DNA of 64,000 bases from Prorocentrum cordatum (GCA_963575745.1 CAUYUJ010014200.1:185072-249071); one strand, 5' to 3'. Positions 49,521 through 59,545 are shown, counted from the stretch's first letter. The notes: generated by a model from the sequence alone, not told the origin. Made by a program: numbers and translations.

Positions 49521-49971
49521 CTGGGAGTTGACAGAGGGCAAACCCTGAAACATCGGAACCCTTCGCAGGGACGCTGGTGATCGTTTTCGTTTTCATTGTC
49601 GATTGGCGCGGCCCTCGCAACCATCCCCCCTCTCCCCCCCCCAGGAGTGGATCTGAGCTGTTTTTTGGCGCCTGTTCCGAGCAGATGGAGTCTCCCCCAT
49701 CGGGCGCACAGCTGCAAACAGTCGCATTAAGCAGAGGTCGGAGCCAAATCCCCACCCGTCCCCTTCTTCTCCGCCCAATGTCAAAACGCCGAAAACAAAA
49801 ACGCTCACTTGTTTGATCGATTTGGTCCCAGCCTCCAGGGTGCGCTGGGTTTCTTGGGTTTCGATGGCTTTGCGATGGAAAAAGCGTGACGCTCCCACGC
49901 CGAAAATCCATGGTCCTGGAGTCTCAGGGTCGTTTTTTTTTCGCGGGGTGTTTCTTGTGGTCGGGCCCTTA

Positions 49972-50188
49972 GTGGGCCCCGGAAGCGGCAGGGTCGTTTT
50001 TTCACCGTTTCCGAAGAAGTGTCCCTTGAAAAAGGAAACGGTCAAAAAACGGCGACGGGAAACGGCAAAAAACGGCTCCAGGATTGGAGCCGGAGCCGGA
50101 ACCGGTCACAAAACGGCGTCGGCACCGGCAACCAAAACGGCGAAACGGAACCGGTAAAAAAAACGGCCCTGTCGTTTCCGGGGCCCAC
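49972..50188. mobile_element. Inverted-repeat element with ~40 bp ends
   Basis: Left end GTGGGCCCCGGAAGCGGCAG, then GGTCGTTTTTTCACCGTTTC. Right end (complement) GTGGGCCCCGGAAACGACAG, then GGCCGTTTTTTTTACCGGTT. Inside are repeated AAAAACGGC/GGAACCGG words. It ends about 55 bp before the next exon. Confidence 0.8.
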
Positions 50189-50241
50189 GAAGGTCGGGCC
50201 CCCTGCTGTGATCGCTTTGGCCCCGGCCCGAGGTGGCACAG

Positions 50242-50404
50242 CGGCGCGGCCCTTCGGGAGCTCGCGGCGACGCGGGGCTTCCGGATGGACCTGCCGCCGC
50301 CGGCGCTCCGCGCGGCGCGGCAGCCGCGTGCGGGCACGCGGCGCGCGCCTGCGGGCAGCGAGCGGGCGGAGGCGGGCCTCGGCAGGGGCGCGCGAGGGGA
50401 GGCG
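50242..50404 (+). CDS. Unknown gene, first recognised exon
   Basis: After GGTGGCACAG. Ends GGGGAGGCG before GCCAGTG (GC donor). The GCCAG word recurs at the start of the next exon, so the exact cut does not alter the product. Confidence 0.55.
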
Positions 50405-51134
50405 GCCAGTGTTGAGTCGGGCCTGTCCCTCTCCAGGAGGAAAGTTCAAGAATAGGCAAACAATAGTCAGGGGACGATCTTTTGGATCATTTTTGACCAT
50501 GTCGAACTAATCGTTGACTCTTTTTTTGATTTTTCGCCCAGGGTCCGCCTGTAGGGGGACATGCCCGACCTAAGAACGCCAGCGGTGGCGGCCAGTGTTA
50601 AGTCGGGCCTGTCCCTCTACAGGAGAAAATTTCAAAAATAGTCAAACAATAGTCAGGGGACGATTTCTTTCATAATTTGTTTGACCATTTTGGAGTATTT
50701 GTTGACTCTGTTTCATGTTTCGCCCAGGATCCGCCTGTAGGGGGACATGCCCGACCTAAGCAGGCCAGCGGTGGCGGCATCGCAGATGCCGCGCCCAGCC
50801 TGCTCGGGCGCGGGCAGAGGCCGGAAGGTTGGGCGGCATTCGGGGCAGAACACCGATGCGGGACTCTAACCTCGAAGGGTCTTCGTTGTTGTGATCCTCC
50901 ACCCCCCTTGTGTCTCTCGGCAGGGATCAGGTTCAACCATCCTCCTCCTCCTCCTGCTCTTCCTCCTGATCCTGCTCTTTCTTCTCCTCCTCCTCCTCCT
51001 CGTCCTCCTCCTGGTCCTCCTCCTCCTCCTCGTCCTCCTCCTGGTCCTCCTCCTCCTCCTCCTCCTCCTCGTCCTCCTCCTGCTCCTCTTCGTGTTCGTT
51101 ATCGTAGTCGTCGTCGTCGTCGTCGTCGTCGTCA

Positions 51135-51183
<49 letters not shown>

Positions 51184-52576
51184 GGCGGAACTTATTTTCC
51201 CTCTATTGTTGGGCGTGCTGGATAATGTTGGGGGCTTCTTCCTCCCAGGGAATAAGATTGTGCCGTCGGCTGGCCCAGACAGGAGGCCCGTTTGCAAAAA
51301 TATAAGATTGCGAAAGAATATCGAAAACATCATTTTCATGAAAACGCGGAAGAACAACAATACGTACAGACAAATATTTGTGTTGTACGCACAAGTGTTG
51401 TATATATGTGTGTGTGTGTGTGCGCACAATTGTTGTATATGTATGTGTATTAGTTGGTGTGTTTCTCATGCTGGAGGAGCGTGCCACTTATCTTTCGCGA
51501 GCCGAGAGATATTTAGCATGTCGCTCCAACTTAATTGTCTCTGTATACGGGCGTTGCGCCGCTGACGACTGGTTTGCAAGGCAGGTCCAGGTTGACCTCG
51601 GGAAACGCGTCGACGCCAGCCCTCCTCGCGGGGGTCCCCGCCAAAAAGGCTCCAGAAGGCCAGAAAGGGGAAGCTCGAGAGGCCACCCCGCCAAATGGAT
51701 ACATCCTCCTCTTGGGGGCCTTCCCAAAGCCCTCCAGGAATTCGGAATGGGCCCTCAGACTGCCCGAGAGGGTTCCACAAGGGGGACCCTTTGGGTCAAA
51801 ATATATTGGCGCCACCTCTGGGTTCAGAGATCTCGGCTGCCTTTGCGCCTTTTCGGAACTTGTTCGGGACTTCGGGAGTGGGTCGGGGGGGGGCCGGGGA
51901 GGCGTCCCACAAGGGCACAAGAAGGGCCCGAGAGGGTTCAAAGAAGGGCTCCCGACAGTGGCACCTAGAGGGCCGTCTTGGGTGCCACTGGGGGGGTTCT
52001 CTTTGGACCCTTTTAGGCCGCTCCCTGCGCCTCTTCGAGCCTCGTTGAACTCTCTGGGGGCTCATTCGGGACTTCGGGGGGCGTTGGCGGGGCCCCAAGA
52101 AGAAGGGCCCAAGAGGCCCCAGGAAGATTCCAAGAGGGCTCCAAGAGTTCTCTAAGAGGGCCCCCCAAAGAGGCGCCAAGTATATGCACGAGTGTGCCTA
52201 TTTTTGTGGGCTTCTGGGCGCAATCTTGGGCCCTCTTGAGCCGTCCAGGAGCTTATTTGGAATTCTCGCGGGGCTTCGGGAAGGCCCCGAGAGGGGTCCA
52301 ACATGGCCCAGGGAGGGTGAGGCCGTTTGGCTTTCTTCTGAGCTAGTGTTGCGCGGATCCAGATGTGATTTTCCGGCCCCTCTCAGGCCGTCTTGGGGGG
52401 CGGCGCGACGTGCGGGTGAGTGAGCATTGTCCCTGTGGGCGGCGGTGGGCACAGTTGTCTCGAAGGGTCCCGTGCTCATGGGGCAGGGTCCAGACGCTGT
52501 CCTGAGGGCCGACGACGACGAGCAGCGCGCGCGCGCCGAGCGCAACCAGGCGCGCCCGGAGACGCCCCTAAATTAG
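50242..52576 (+). CDS. Three-exon gene of unknown function, C-terminal part
   Basis: Exons 50242-50404, 50764-50878 and 52455-52576 join in one frame with compatible phases. The product includes GAALRELAATRGFRMDLPPP, RGEAASGGGIADAAPSLLGR, AFGAEHRCGTLTSK, then VVSKGPVLMGQGPDAVLRAD and DDEQRARAERNQARPETPLN before TAG at 52574. GC3 is high and the last exon is strongly charged. I do not recognise a family, and the start is upstream or missing. Intron 1 (50405-50763) consists of two tandem family B elements; intron 2 (50879-52454) holds TCC and GTC tracts and GGGCCC-rich low-complexity sequence. Confidence 0.55.
50412..50573 (+). mobile_element. Introner-like element family B, tandem copy 1
   Basis: TTGAGTCGGGCCTGTCCCTC to GGGGGACATGCCCGACCTAA, with CAATAGTCAGGGGACGATCT and TTTTTCGCCCAGGGTCCGCC inside. 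Confidence 0.9.
50598..50759 (+). mobile_element. Introner-like element family B, tandem copy 2
   Basis: TTAAGTCGGGCCTGTCCCTC to GGGGGACATGCCCGACCTAA. It is separated from copy 1 by 24 bp that include GCCAGCGGTGGCGGC, the first 15 bases of the following exon. The right inverted end runs straight into the acceptor CTAAGCAG. Confidence 0.9.
50764..50878 (+). CDS. Unknown gene, middle exon
   Basis: GCCAGCGGTGGCGGCATCGC onward: ASGGGIADAAPSLLGRGQRP, EGWAAFGAEHRCGTLTSK. Ends AAGG before GTCTTCG, phase 1. Confidence 0.5.
50940..51182 (+). repeat. (TCC)n then (GTC)n tract
   Basis: TCCTCC with CTGGTCC/CGTCC variants (50940-51090), then GTCGTCGTC (51105-51182). Confidence 0.95.
51600..52340. repeat. 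Degenerate GGGCCC/AAGAGGGC low-complexity sequence
   Basis: Loose repetition of GGGGCCCCAAGAAGAAGGGC, CCAAGAGGC and TTCGGGACTTCGGG words; similar text at 52860-53240. Frames of 100-200 codons on both strands are Gly/Pro/Arg-rich artefacts. Confidence 0.6.
52455..52576 (+). CDS. Unknown gene, terminal exon
   Basis: After GGTGGGCACAG. The two leading bases TT complete a Val codon with the G left by the 50.8 kb exon. VSKGPVLMGQGPDAVLRADD, then a basic/acidic tail and TAG. Confidence 0.6.
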
Positions 52577-52579
52577 GTG

Positions 52580-54060
52580 TATGTGTTTGGTTGTTTGTTG
52601 GTTGTATTGCTGTATTTGGGGATTTCTGAATCGCGGCTCACGAAACGCACGACACATGGATAACAGTATGTTAGTCGGATTATGTTGGTATGTCGTAGGT
52701 CTGGCGGCTCGCAGAAGTTGTAATATAGATGTTGTGTAAAGCCGATCGTTGTTTCAAAACTTGTAATATCGGAGTTTTGGAAGCGCAGCGGCTTGGCAGC
52801 TGGTTAAGTTGCGTCCCGGCTGTTTTGCAAATTCGTGCGCCTTTATTCACCAGCGCCGTATCGAGGGCCCGAGGGGCCCCAAGACTGGTCTAACTTGCCA
52901 CAAGCAAATCCCATGGGCGCCAGAAGGGGCCCGCGCGGGGGCCCAAGACTGCCCCGCGCGCATTTCGTGACTCGGGGGCGCTCTTCGGGCCCTCCGGGGC
53001 TTCTCCGTGCCGTCGCACCCCGTCGCGGAGGCTTCCGGAGGGCCCCATGAGGCCAGGAGAGCTCCAAAGAGCTAGCTCCCTTCGAGGCCCTATATGGCGT
53101 CTTCGGCCCCCAAAAGCCTTTTGCCAGGGCTCTTGGAGGGCCCGGAGAGGGAGAGGGCTCCTAATGCGGCCTCCCTGCTGTCAATGACGAGGGCCGCCAT
53201 CTTGACCGCAGGGGGCCCCCCTCGGGGCCCTCTTGGGGCCGTGCTTCGCAGGGCCTGTCCGGGTTTGGTGCAGCCAGGTGCGACAGGTTCGGCCTGCGCG
53301 AGGTTGGGCGCGCGCGTTCGCGGGGATTCGCGTGCTTCTGCGGGGTTTCTCGCATCAGTCGCGCTGTCGTGACGTTGTGTTTCAGCATCGGGTGGTGGGT
53401 CAAACAGCAAACTGGCGCGTGCCCGCGTTGATCCTCGCATGTTTGAAATGGCGCGCGGGGGCTTAAGATGGGAGCGCCGAACAATTGTCATTCGCGCGCG
53501 GGGCCCCGCGATAGAAACCGCGAGAGGGGACTGCTTACTGCTTGAGCATCCGTGCGCTGAGCGCGCTGCGGCGGCCCTGCTTCTGCGGCAACTGACGTCT
53601 ACTGCGATCCCCACCCCCAGGATTCAAGCAGCGATGCCTTTGGAGGCGGCAAGCGTGTGGATCCTCGGGTGGCTAGCGCGTACCGCGGCTTGCGCGGGAC
53701 GCGCAGTCCACCATGCACCCCTTGGCAGGGGCGCTAGTGCGACAGCCATTGCACTGTCGTCCAAAATTCGGCGCAGACGTTCTCTCGTTCATTAGATTAG
53801 AAGGCAGGACAAAGACATGACATCAGAGAAAACAGTGGGCGCCGTCCGAATTTTCGGGCAACGGCGTGGCAACGGCCACGGCAATGTCCAGCGGAATCGC
53901 CCATCACTCCTGCAACTCACTTCTGGTGTGTGCGCGTGCCCAGTTCAAACGTTCACGCAATACGAAAAGCGCACGCGTTTTCCGTATTCCGACGGTTTTG
54001 TAAAAGTGAATCCGTGTTTGGTAGTATAGGCGGCCTGGAAGGGCAGACCCTTGTTGTCTA
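52580..54060. other. Noncoding, no gene recognised
   Basis: 52860-53240 is GGGCCC-rich low-complexity sequence. The remainder is ordinary, with GCGCG-rich words. The 53439-53795 frame is Ala/Arg rich with no recognisable motif. Confidence 0.4.
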
Positions 54061-54069
54061 GTTTTCAGT

Positions 54070-54240
54070 ATGCCGAAGAAACAGATGTTTGATATATTTC
54101 TGGTGGCACCTCGTGGGGGTCGGGGTGTGCGCACAGGCTCGGATGAATTTGTGATCGCCTCAGGGGGGGAGGCCAGCAGCGCGTGGCGCAGCCGCTCGGC
54201 CGAGGACTGCAGGCGCGATCCTCGGCGGAGGCCCCAAAAT
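54070..54240 (+). CDS. Possible first exon of an unknown protein
   Basis: From ATG 54070: MPKKQMFDIFLVAPRGGRGV, RTGSDEFVIASGG. Codons up to about 54165 are not repeat-derived and the composition looks protein-like; after that the frame becomes Arg-rich and another frame (54250-54345, FLFAELGALARTAERHLQRD) looks better, suggesting splicing or a frameshift. No family recognised. Confidence 0.3.
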
Positions 54241-54483
54241 CATCGATTCTTTGCGCGCGCGGGCGTTTTTATTTGCGGAGCTCGGCGCCCTGGCGCGAAC
54301 GGCCGAACGACACCTGCAGCGGGACGCTCTCGCAACACGGTTGGGCGCCTCAAAAATCTTCGGCTCAACGCAGACACCGCTCAAAGGCGGTGCCGGACCA
54401 CCCCGCTCGGCGCAGAAGGCGCGCGGCCTCGAAAGAGCGAGATGGCGGCGCACCGCCTCCGCGTTCAGCGCAGCGGGGAAGTG

Positions 54484-54530
54484 GAGGAGGAGGAGGAGGA
54501 GGAGGAGGAGGAGGAGGAGGGGAGGAGATA
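54484..54530 (+). repeat. Short (GGA)n tract
   Basis: About 45 bp of GGAGGA. Confidence 0.9.
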
Positions 54531-54784
54531 GAGCAGGAGGTTGGGGGGGGAGGTGGGGATTGGTCCCTAACGCCCCCCCCCCCAAACACTCCGCGCTTCT
54601 TGGCGCCAGAAGGCGTCGCAGAGGGCCCCGCTCGCCTCGAGCTGCTGGGACGGCAGCGTAGCGCTGGGCGTGTCAGCGGAGGGGACGCCCTCGCCTTGCG
54701 CGAGCCCGCGCAGGTCGGACAGGAGCCTCGGGAGGACTCTGTCCCGACCTCGATCAAGATACAGTCAAGTCGCGTAGTACGAAT

Positions 54785-54950
54785 AAACAACATTCCAAGG
54801 CTACCCTTCCATCCCTGCCCCTTCGGCCCATCCCTGGCAGCTCTCGCTCGCCAGCCCCATGTTCGAAAGCGCCAACACGGCCCTTTTCAGGCCTTTGCCT
54901 CCTTGCCGCGCAGTCTTATTGTGCGACTTGGCTGTAAGACTCGGAGGAAG
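54785..54950. repeat. Dispersed family K, copy 3
   Basis: CTACCCTTCCATCCCTGCCC, TTCGGCCCATCCCTGGCAGC, and a TATTGTGCGACTTGGCTGTA end similar to the other copies. Confidence 0.7.
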
Positions 54951-54957
54951 TGAAGGT

Positions 54958-55147
54958 TGACGAACGAACAACACACACCCATACCCAAAAGGGCGGTCGT
55001 TGGGAGGAGGACTCGCTATGGGTATGGGTGCGGGTTGTCGGACCCTGGGGAACGCTCCCGTTCGAGCGGGGACCCCCATCCAACAACACGTACCCATAGC
55101 CCTCTCCGACCCCCCTATGGGTATGGGTGTGTGTTATTGGTTCGTCA
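54958..55147. mobile_element. 190 bp inverted-repeat transposon remnant with TSD AAGGT
   Basis: The ends TGACGAACGAACAACACACA and (complement) TGACGAACCAATAACACACA continue into CCCATACCC. AAGGT flanks it on both sides (54953-54957 and 55148-55152). No coding capacity, so a MITE-type non-autonomous element. Confidence 0.9.
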
Positions 55148-55415
55148 AAGGTGTCGCTCGTTCGAAGTTCGAGGTTCTCGGGCATGGTTGCCGTTCCTGG
55201 TGGTCCTCCAGCCTCGGGGGATGCTGTCCAGCAGCTGCGCCGCCTCGAGAGCTTCCCGGGGGTGGGGGCCCCGATCGTCCCGAACGGCCGCCCGCCACTC
55301 TTCCTTTGCTTTCGCCTACGTGGGCCTTGCTGGGAGGCCCTCGTCGCCACGGCGGTGTTCGCCTCGAAACCCTGGTCAGAACGCACCCCGGGAGAGTTCT
55401 TGGGAAAGGCGTTTT

Positions 55416-55562
55416 TAGGGGGCCACACGCGAACCCTACCCCCACTCCCCACGATTTCTGAGGGGAAGGTTCACTTCGCTCGGGAGCTCCCGAACGAAGT
55501 GAACCCCACCCTCCCCCTCAGAAATGGAAGGGGCAGGGGTAGGGTTCGCATGTGGCCCCCTA
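55416..55562. mobile_element. Near-perfect 147 bp foldback
   Basis: TAGGGGGCCACACGCGAACC at the left, GGTTCGCATGTGGCCCCCTA at the right, centre GGGAGCTCCC at about 55488. Arms carry ACCTTCCCCTCAGAAATCGTG-like text on both sides. A worn relative lies at 37340-37450 (TTCGCTCGGGACCTCCCGAG). Confidence 0.88.
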
Positions 55563-55674
55563 GTGTTGTTTCTCAAGATGAGAGACGTTCACGCCAGAGG
55601 TTAAAAGCGCATCGGTGTAGTTTTGTCTTGCCCCCCCCCCAAAGCCGGTGCGATGACAACTTGACAACCCCGCG

Positions 55675-56180
55675 TGGTCTGTCAGTGGGGATTCGGGGTC
55701 ACCGCACGGTTTTGGGAATTGGGTCGTTCTCCGATGACGTCTCGGGCGAGTGGGGCCTCCGAGGTATACCCAAACGGTGCGCTGACGGACCGTGCGGTGA
55801 GGTCTTCCGGCATTTCGAGGCCAACGTACGGTCCATCACCGCACCGCTTGGACACCCCAAATCGTCCAGGCCTTGATCAAGCACAGACGATCAAGGCGGA
55901 CAATCAAAGCACGCCGATGCAGTGGTGATGTCAGGGTCGGGCTGACGTGTCGCCCGCTGCGGGGCTTTGCTGGTCGGCGGCGAGCTAGGAGGGGGGAATG
56001 AGAAGGGGCGGGCCTGCTCAGCAGGCTCGGAAGTCCCCCCGCCTTCTGAGAAATCTTCTGAGCCTGCCCCGGAAGCGCAGGACACCTCGCAAAAGGCCCA
56101 TGGGGGCTTCTGAGAAGTCCCGCCGCCTTCTGAGAGGGCCTTCTCCTTCCCACTGCCCTCCCGGACGCGCCGCCGAACAT
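55675..56180. repeat. Dispersed composite family J, second locus
   Basis: GACGTCTCGGGCGAGTGGGG and CTGACGGACCGTGCGG (55735-55800), then GAGAAGGGGCGGGCCTGCTC to CGCCTTCTGAGAGGGCCTTC (56000-56143), in the same order as at 11990-12640. Confidence 0.7.
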
Positions 56181-56539
56181 CGGTCAAAGTCGGTCCCCAG
56201 ACCCTTCCCGGGGGCCAGCCGACGCGGTGTTTGCACCCTGGATGGAGTTTCGGGGGCCCCAGGGCCCGAGAGCAGCCCCGCGAGGCCGAAGACCACGAAA
56301 AAAACCGCCTCGGACCTCGAAGTCCGAACCTCGACGGGGCTTCCCTGGGCCAGGCGGGCTCCCAATGCGCCCCGACGTGCGCGCAGGACGTCATGGAGGC
56401 AGGGGAGCGCCCACCAGCCTCGCTCCTGCGATCCTGCGATCCTCGCCCGCTTCGAGCCTCCCCGAGTGGCAGGCGTTGTCCTGCGGGGAGGAAGTCGTGA
56501 GGACGGAGGAGGCGGCGGCGGAGGGGCTGTGAGGAAAGA

Positions 56540-56910
56540 GGCCTAGGAGGAGGAACGAGAGAGAACGAGGAGGGAGGAGGTGTTGGCCGAGAGCGGGGGA
56601 GGAGGGGGAAGGGGGGAAGGAGTAGGAGAAGGAGGTGGGAGCAGGAGCGGGGAAGGAGGAGAAGGAGGAGGAGGAGGAGGAGAAGCAGAAGTGGGATGTT
56701 GAGGAGGGTAGCAGTGGGAATATGAGGAGGATGAGGAGGCCAGGGCTAATGAGGAGGACGAGGAGGAGGAGGAGGAGGAGGAGGAGGAGGACGAGGACGA
56801 GGAGTGGAAGCAGGAGGAGGAGGAGAAGGAGGAGGAGGAGGAGGAGGAGGAGGAGAAGAAGAAGTGGAAGCAGGAGGACGAGGAGGAGGAGGAGCAGGAT
56901 CGATCTCCGA
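56540..56910 (+). repeat. (GGA)n tract, irregular
   Basis: GGAGGA with GAAGTGGAAGCAGGAGG and GACGAGGAC variants, about 360 bp. Confidence 0.93.
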
Positions 56911-56939
56911 TCCGCGATCTTCGCCCGCTGCGCCCCCCC

Positions 56940-57119
56940 CCCCCATGCGGCAGGCGTGCGCGCGCGCTCCGCCGCGGCGGGCGCGCGGCCCGGCGAGCGC
57001 CGGCGCGCGGCGGGGCTTCGTGTGCGCCAACTGCGGGGGCGGGGGCCACCGGCTGGAGGCGCGGGGCGGGCCCAAAGGCCTCGCCATGGGGGGCGCGGGT
57101 GCTGAGGGAAGCGGGTCCT
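56940..57119 (+). other. GC-rich block with a zinc-knuckle-like frame
   Basis: One frame reads RRGFVCANCGGGGHRLEARG, i.e. Cys-x2-Cys-x4-His with the fourth ligand replaced by Arg, followed by GPKGLAMG. The wording GGCTGGAGGC(G/A)CGGGGCGGGCC recurs at 58460-58482 (GHWLEARGGPK). It may be an exon remnant of a duplicated gene. Not enough to call a gene. Confidence 0.3.
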
Positions 57120-57169
57120 GAGGTCCTCCGCCGTGCTTCGGGGGAGAGGAAGAGGTACCCCTACCTCTA

Positions 57170-57690
57170 CCCTTGCCTCGTTCTCCCCATTCTTGGGCCT
57201 CCCCATGGGACGCCCTCGTCGCCACCGCTGGATATTCGCCTCGGGATCGTGGTCAGAAGGCGCCCCGGGAGAGGTCCGGGGAGTAGCGGTATCGGCACCT
57301 CTCGGTGTCCCCAGGTGTTCGGTATCGGCACCTCTTGGTTGAAGCCACCCAGTCCGCTGTGCACTGTGTGGTGAGGCTGTGGCAGTCTTGAGAGCCTCGA
57401 GGTCTTGCGCCGAGTGCGGGCTCGCGGGGCCCTCCTCTCCGGGCCTCCTGGGTGGGGTCCGAGCAGATGGGGTCGGAGGATCGCGCCGCAACGACGGTGC
57501 ACGCGCCGATATGGCTCGATGTGGAGCCCGACTTGCCCCACGTCGACGTCGCCGAGGCATCGCCCACGTCGGCGATGCATCGCCGGTGCAGCGCCGATGC
57601 CTTGCCGATGCATCGTCAATGTATCCGCGAGGCGGCGCGATCCTCCGACCTCATCTACTTCGACGCCATCTAGGAGGCCTCTATGCCCGG
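57170..57690. repeat. Dispersed families I and G, adjacent
   Basis: Family I (57180-57330): TGGGACGCCCTCGTCGCCAC, GAGAGGTCCGGGGAGTAGCG. Related copies near 1700, 42180, 42490 and 55320. Family G (57440-57690): GGTCCGAGCAGATGGGGTCG, GAGGATCGCGCCGC and the inverted right end GCGGCGCGATCCTCCGACC. Confidence 0.72.
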
Positions 57691-57699
57691 GCCCCGGGC

Positions 57700-58800
57700 C
57701 CGTCAGGAAACGACTCAGGATGAAGAGGTCGTCCTGGGGGGACCCGTCAGGAAACGACTCAGGGTGCAGTTCCCGTTTCCCTCAGAGGACCCGCCCCCCC
57801 CCCATGTTGGGAGCCTCAAGTTACGGGGAAGCGCCCTGACCTGCCTAGGGGGCCACCAAAGAGTGTTCTGAGAGCCTTCTGGGACTTTCGCGGCTGTTCT
57901 TGTTGAGGCCGTTATGTCTTACTACGCCAGTGCTGCGTTCTAAGAACATTGCTTTCGCTATTCGAAAGTTCTGTTCTCTAAAAGCATATTGCGGTAGTCG
58001 TATAGGAATGCCGAGTCACCACGCTTCGGCGCGCCATGCTATCCAATTCTCACATTCCTAAGCGTCCACGTCCCGAGCCCTTCCCAGCCTCCCAGAGCGG
58101 AGCGACTCGCTATCCGCTCGCAGGGCACAGCGCGTCGCCGGGGCCGCCACCGTGACACGCCAAGCAGAATCTCTTGGCAGTAAGTGTCCGTATCCGTGCC
58201 CTCCAAGCCTGCGGCTTCGGGGCGCAAGCCCGCGGATGCGCTGTCGCACGGCATCCGCGAACAAAAAGGCGCCCGACACCGCGATCCCTAGGGGCCTGGC
58301 CTGCGAGGCCGCGGATGCGGCTATGTTTTTTTCGCCCACGACGACTGGTGAGCCCGGTAGCCCACCCTGCGCATGAGCGTAACTTGCGCATCACAACAAT
58401 GGAGCGGCTATCGCCGACCTGTTGGCAAGCTCGATGTTTCCCCCCCCGGCGGGCCACTGGCTGGAGGCACGGGGCGGGCCGAAGACCGCAGATCCGAACG
58501 ATTGGGCGTGCTGTGGCGCTCTCAGGCCGGTATTTCCAGTATTTCCGGCGCTCTCAGGCCGATCCACGCTGGTGCTCACGCGGTGTTTTTCCGGTGTTCT
58601 CCACAGCCGCCGGGGTGACGCAGCAAGGCGGGGTCGACTGCGCCCACCTTGGCGCGTAGACGGCCCGCGTATGGGCGCCCTCGCTTCGAGTGCAGTGCGC
58701 CGCGCTGGCGGCCCGCGTGAGCCTCCGCGTGAGGTCGCTGTGCCATCTCGCGTAAGACCCCATGTTCGATCGTCGCCCACACGGGCTTTTGCAAATTGTT
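57700..58800. other. Noncoding, no gene recognised
   Basis: 57705-57765 holds two GTCAGGAAACGACTCAGG words. 57900-58060 is AT-richer. Several frames of 60-177 codons overlap on both strands without recognisable motifs. Confidence 0.4.
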
Positions 58801-58808
58801 CCGTGGTG

Positions 58809-58975
58809 GCGGCTTCAAGTTGGGAGCGTCCCTCTCGAGGAGGAATATCTGAGAGTACTTCAAAAAGGTGGTGGGGGTACGATTGTCCTGTTTTTGAGAC
58901 TGATTTTCATTATTCGTGGGCTATGCTCAATTTGTCGTCCAAGCTCCGCCTGTAGGAGGACATGCCCGACCTAAC
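58809..58975 (+). mobile_element. Introner-like element family B, complete diverged copy
   Basis: TTCAAGTTGGGAGCGTCCCT at the left, GTAGGAGGACATGCCCGACC at the right, with GGGGGTACGATTGTCC in place of the usual GGGGACGATT core. Confidence 0.82.
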
Positions 58976-59194
58976 GCTGGCTGGTTCTGGCACGGGGCTG
59001 CGCGGATGTGCGGCGCTCTCGCAGGGCATTCTGCAGCGCCGGCGGGGGCCCAGCTGCCCTCGTCTTGCCTTTTTTTGGGGGGGGCGCAAGCGCCACCAGG
59101 CGGCGAGGTGCTCCAGAGCGTGCTGCTGCGCTCGCAGGCTGTTGTGGTGCGGGAAGGGGAGGCATAGTCGCCATGGGTGAAGCAACAATGTAGA

Positions 59195-59446
59195 AACACA
59201 CACGCACACGCGCACGCACACGCACACGCGCACACGCGCACACACGCACACACGCACACACACACACACGCAGACGCAGACGCACACGCACGCGCACACG
59301 CACACGCACACGCACGCGCACACGCACAAGCACACACACACACACACACGCACGCACACACGCACACACATACACACACGCACACGCACACGCACACGCA
59401 CACGCACACGCACACGCACACGCACACGCACACGCACACGCACACG

Positions 59447-59495
<49 letters not shown>

Positions 59496-59498
59496 GCA

Positions 59499-59530
<32 letters not shown>

Positions 59531-59545
59531 CACCACACTCTGCGT
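59195..59545 (+). repeat. (CA)n tract with CG variants
   Basis: CACACGCACACG over 350 bp. 59695-59725 is again CACACA, and 59740-59870 carries (GT)n with GTGAATGTGT variants, roughly its complement. Confidence 0.96.
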
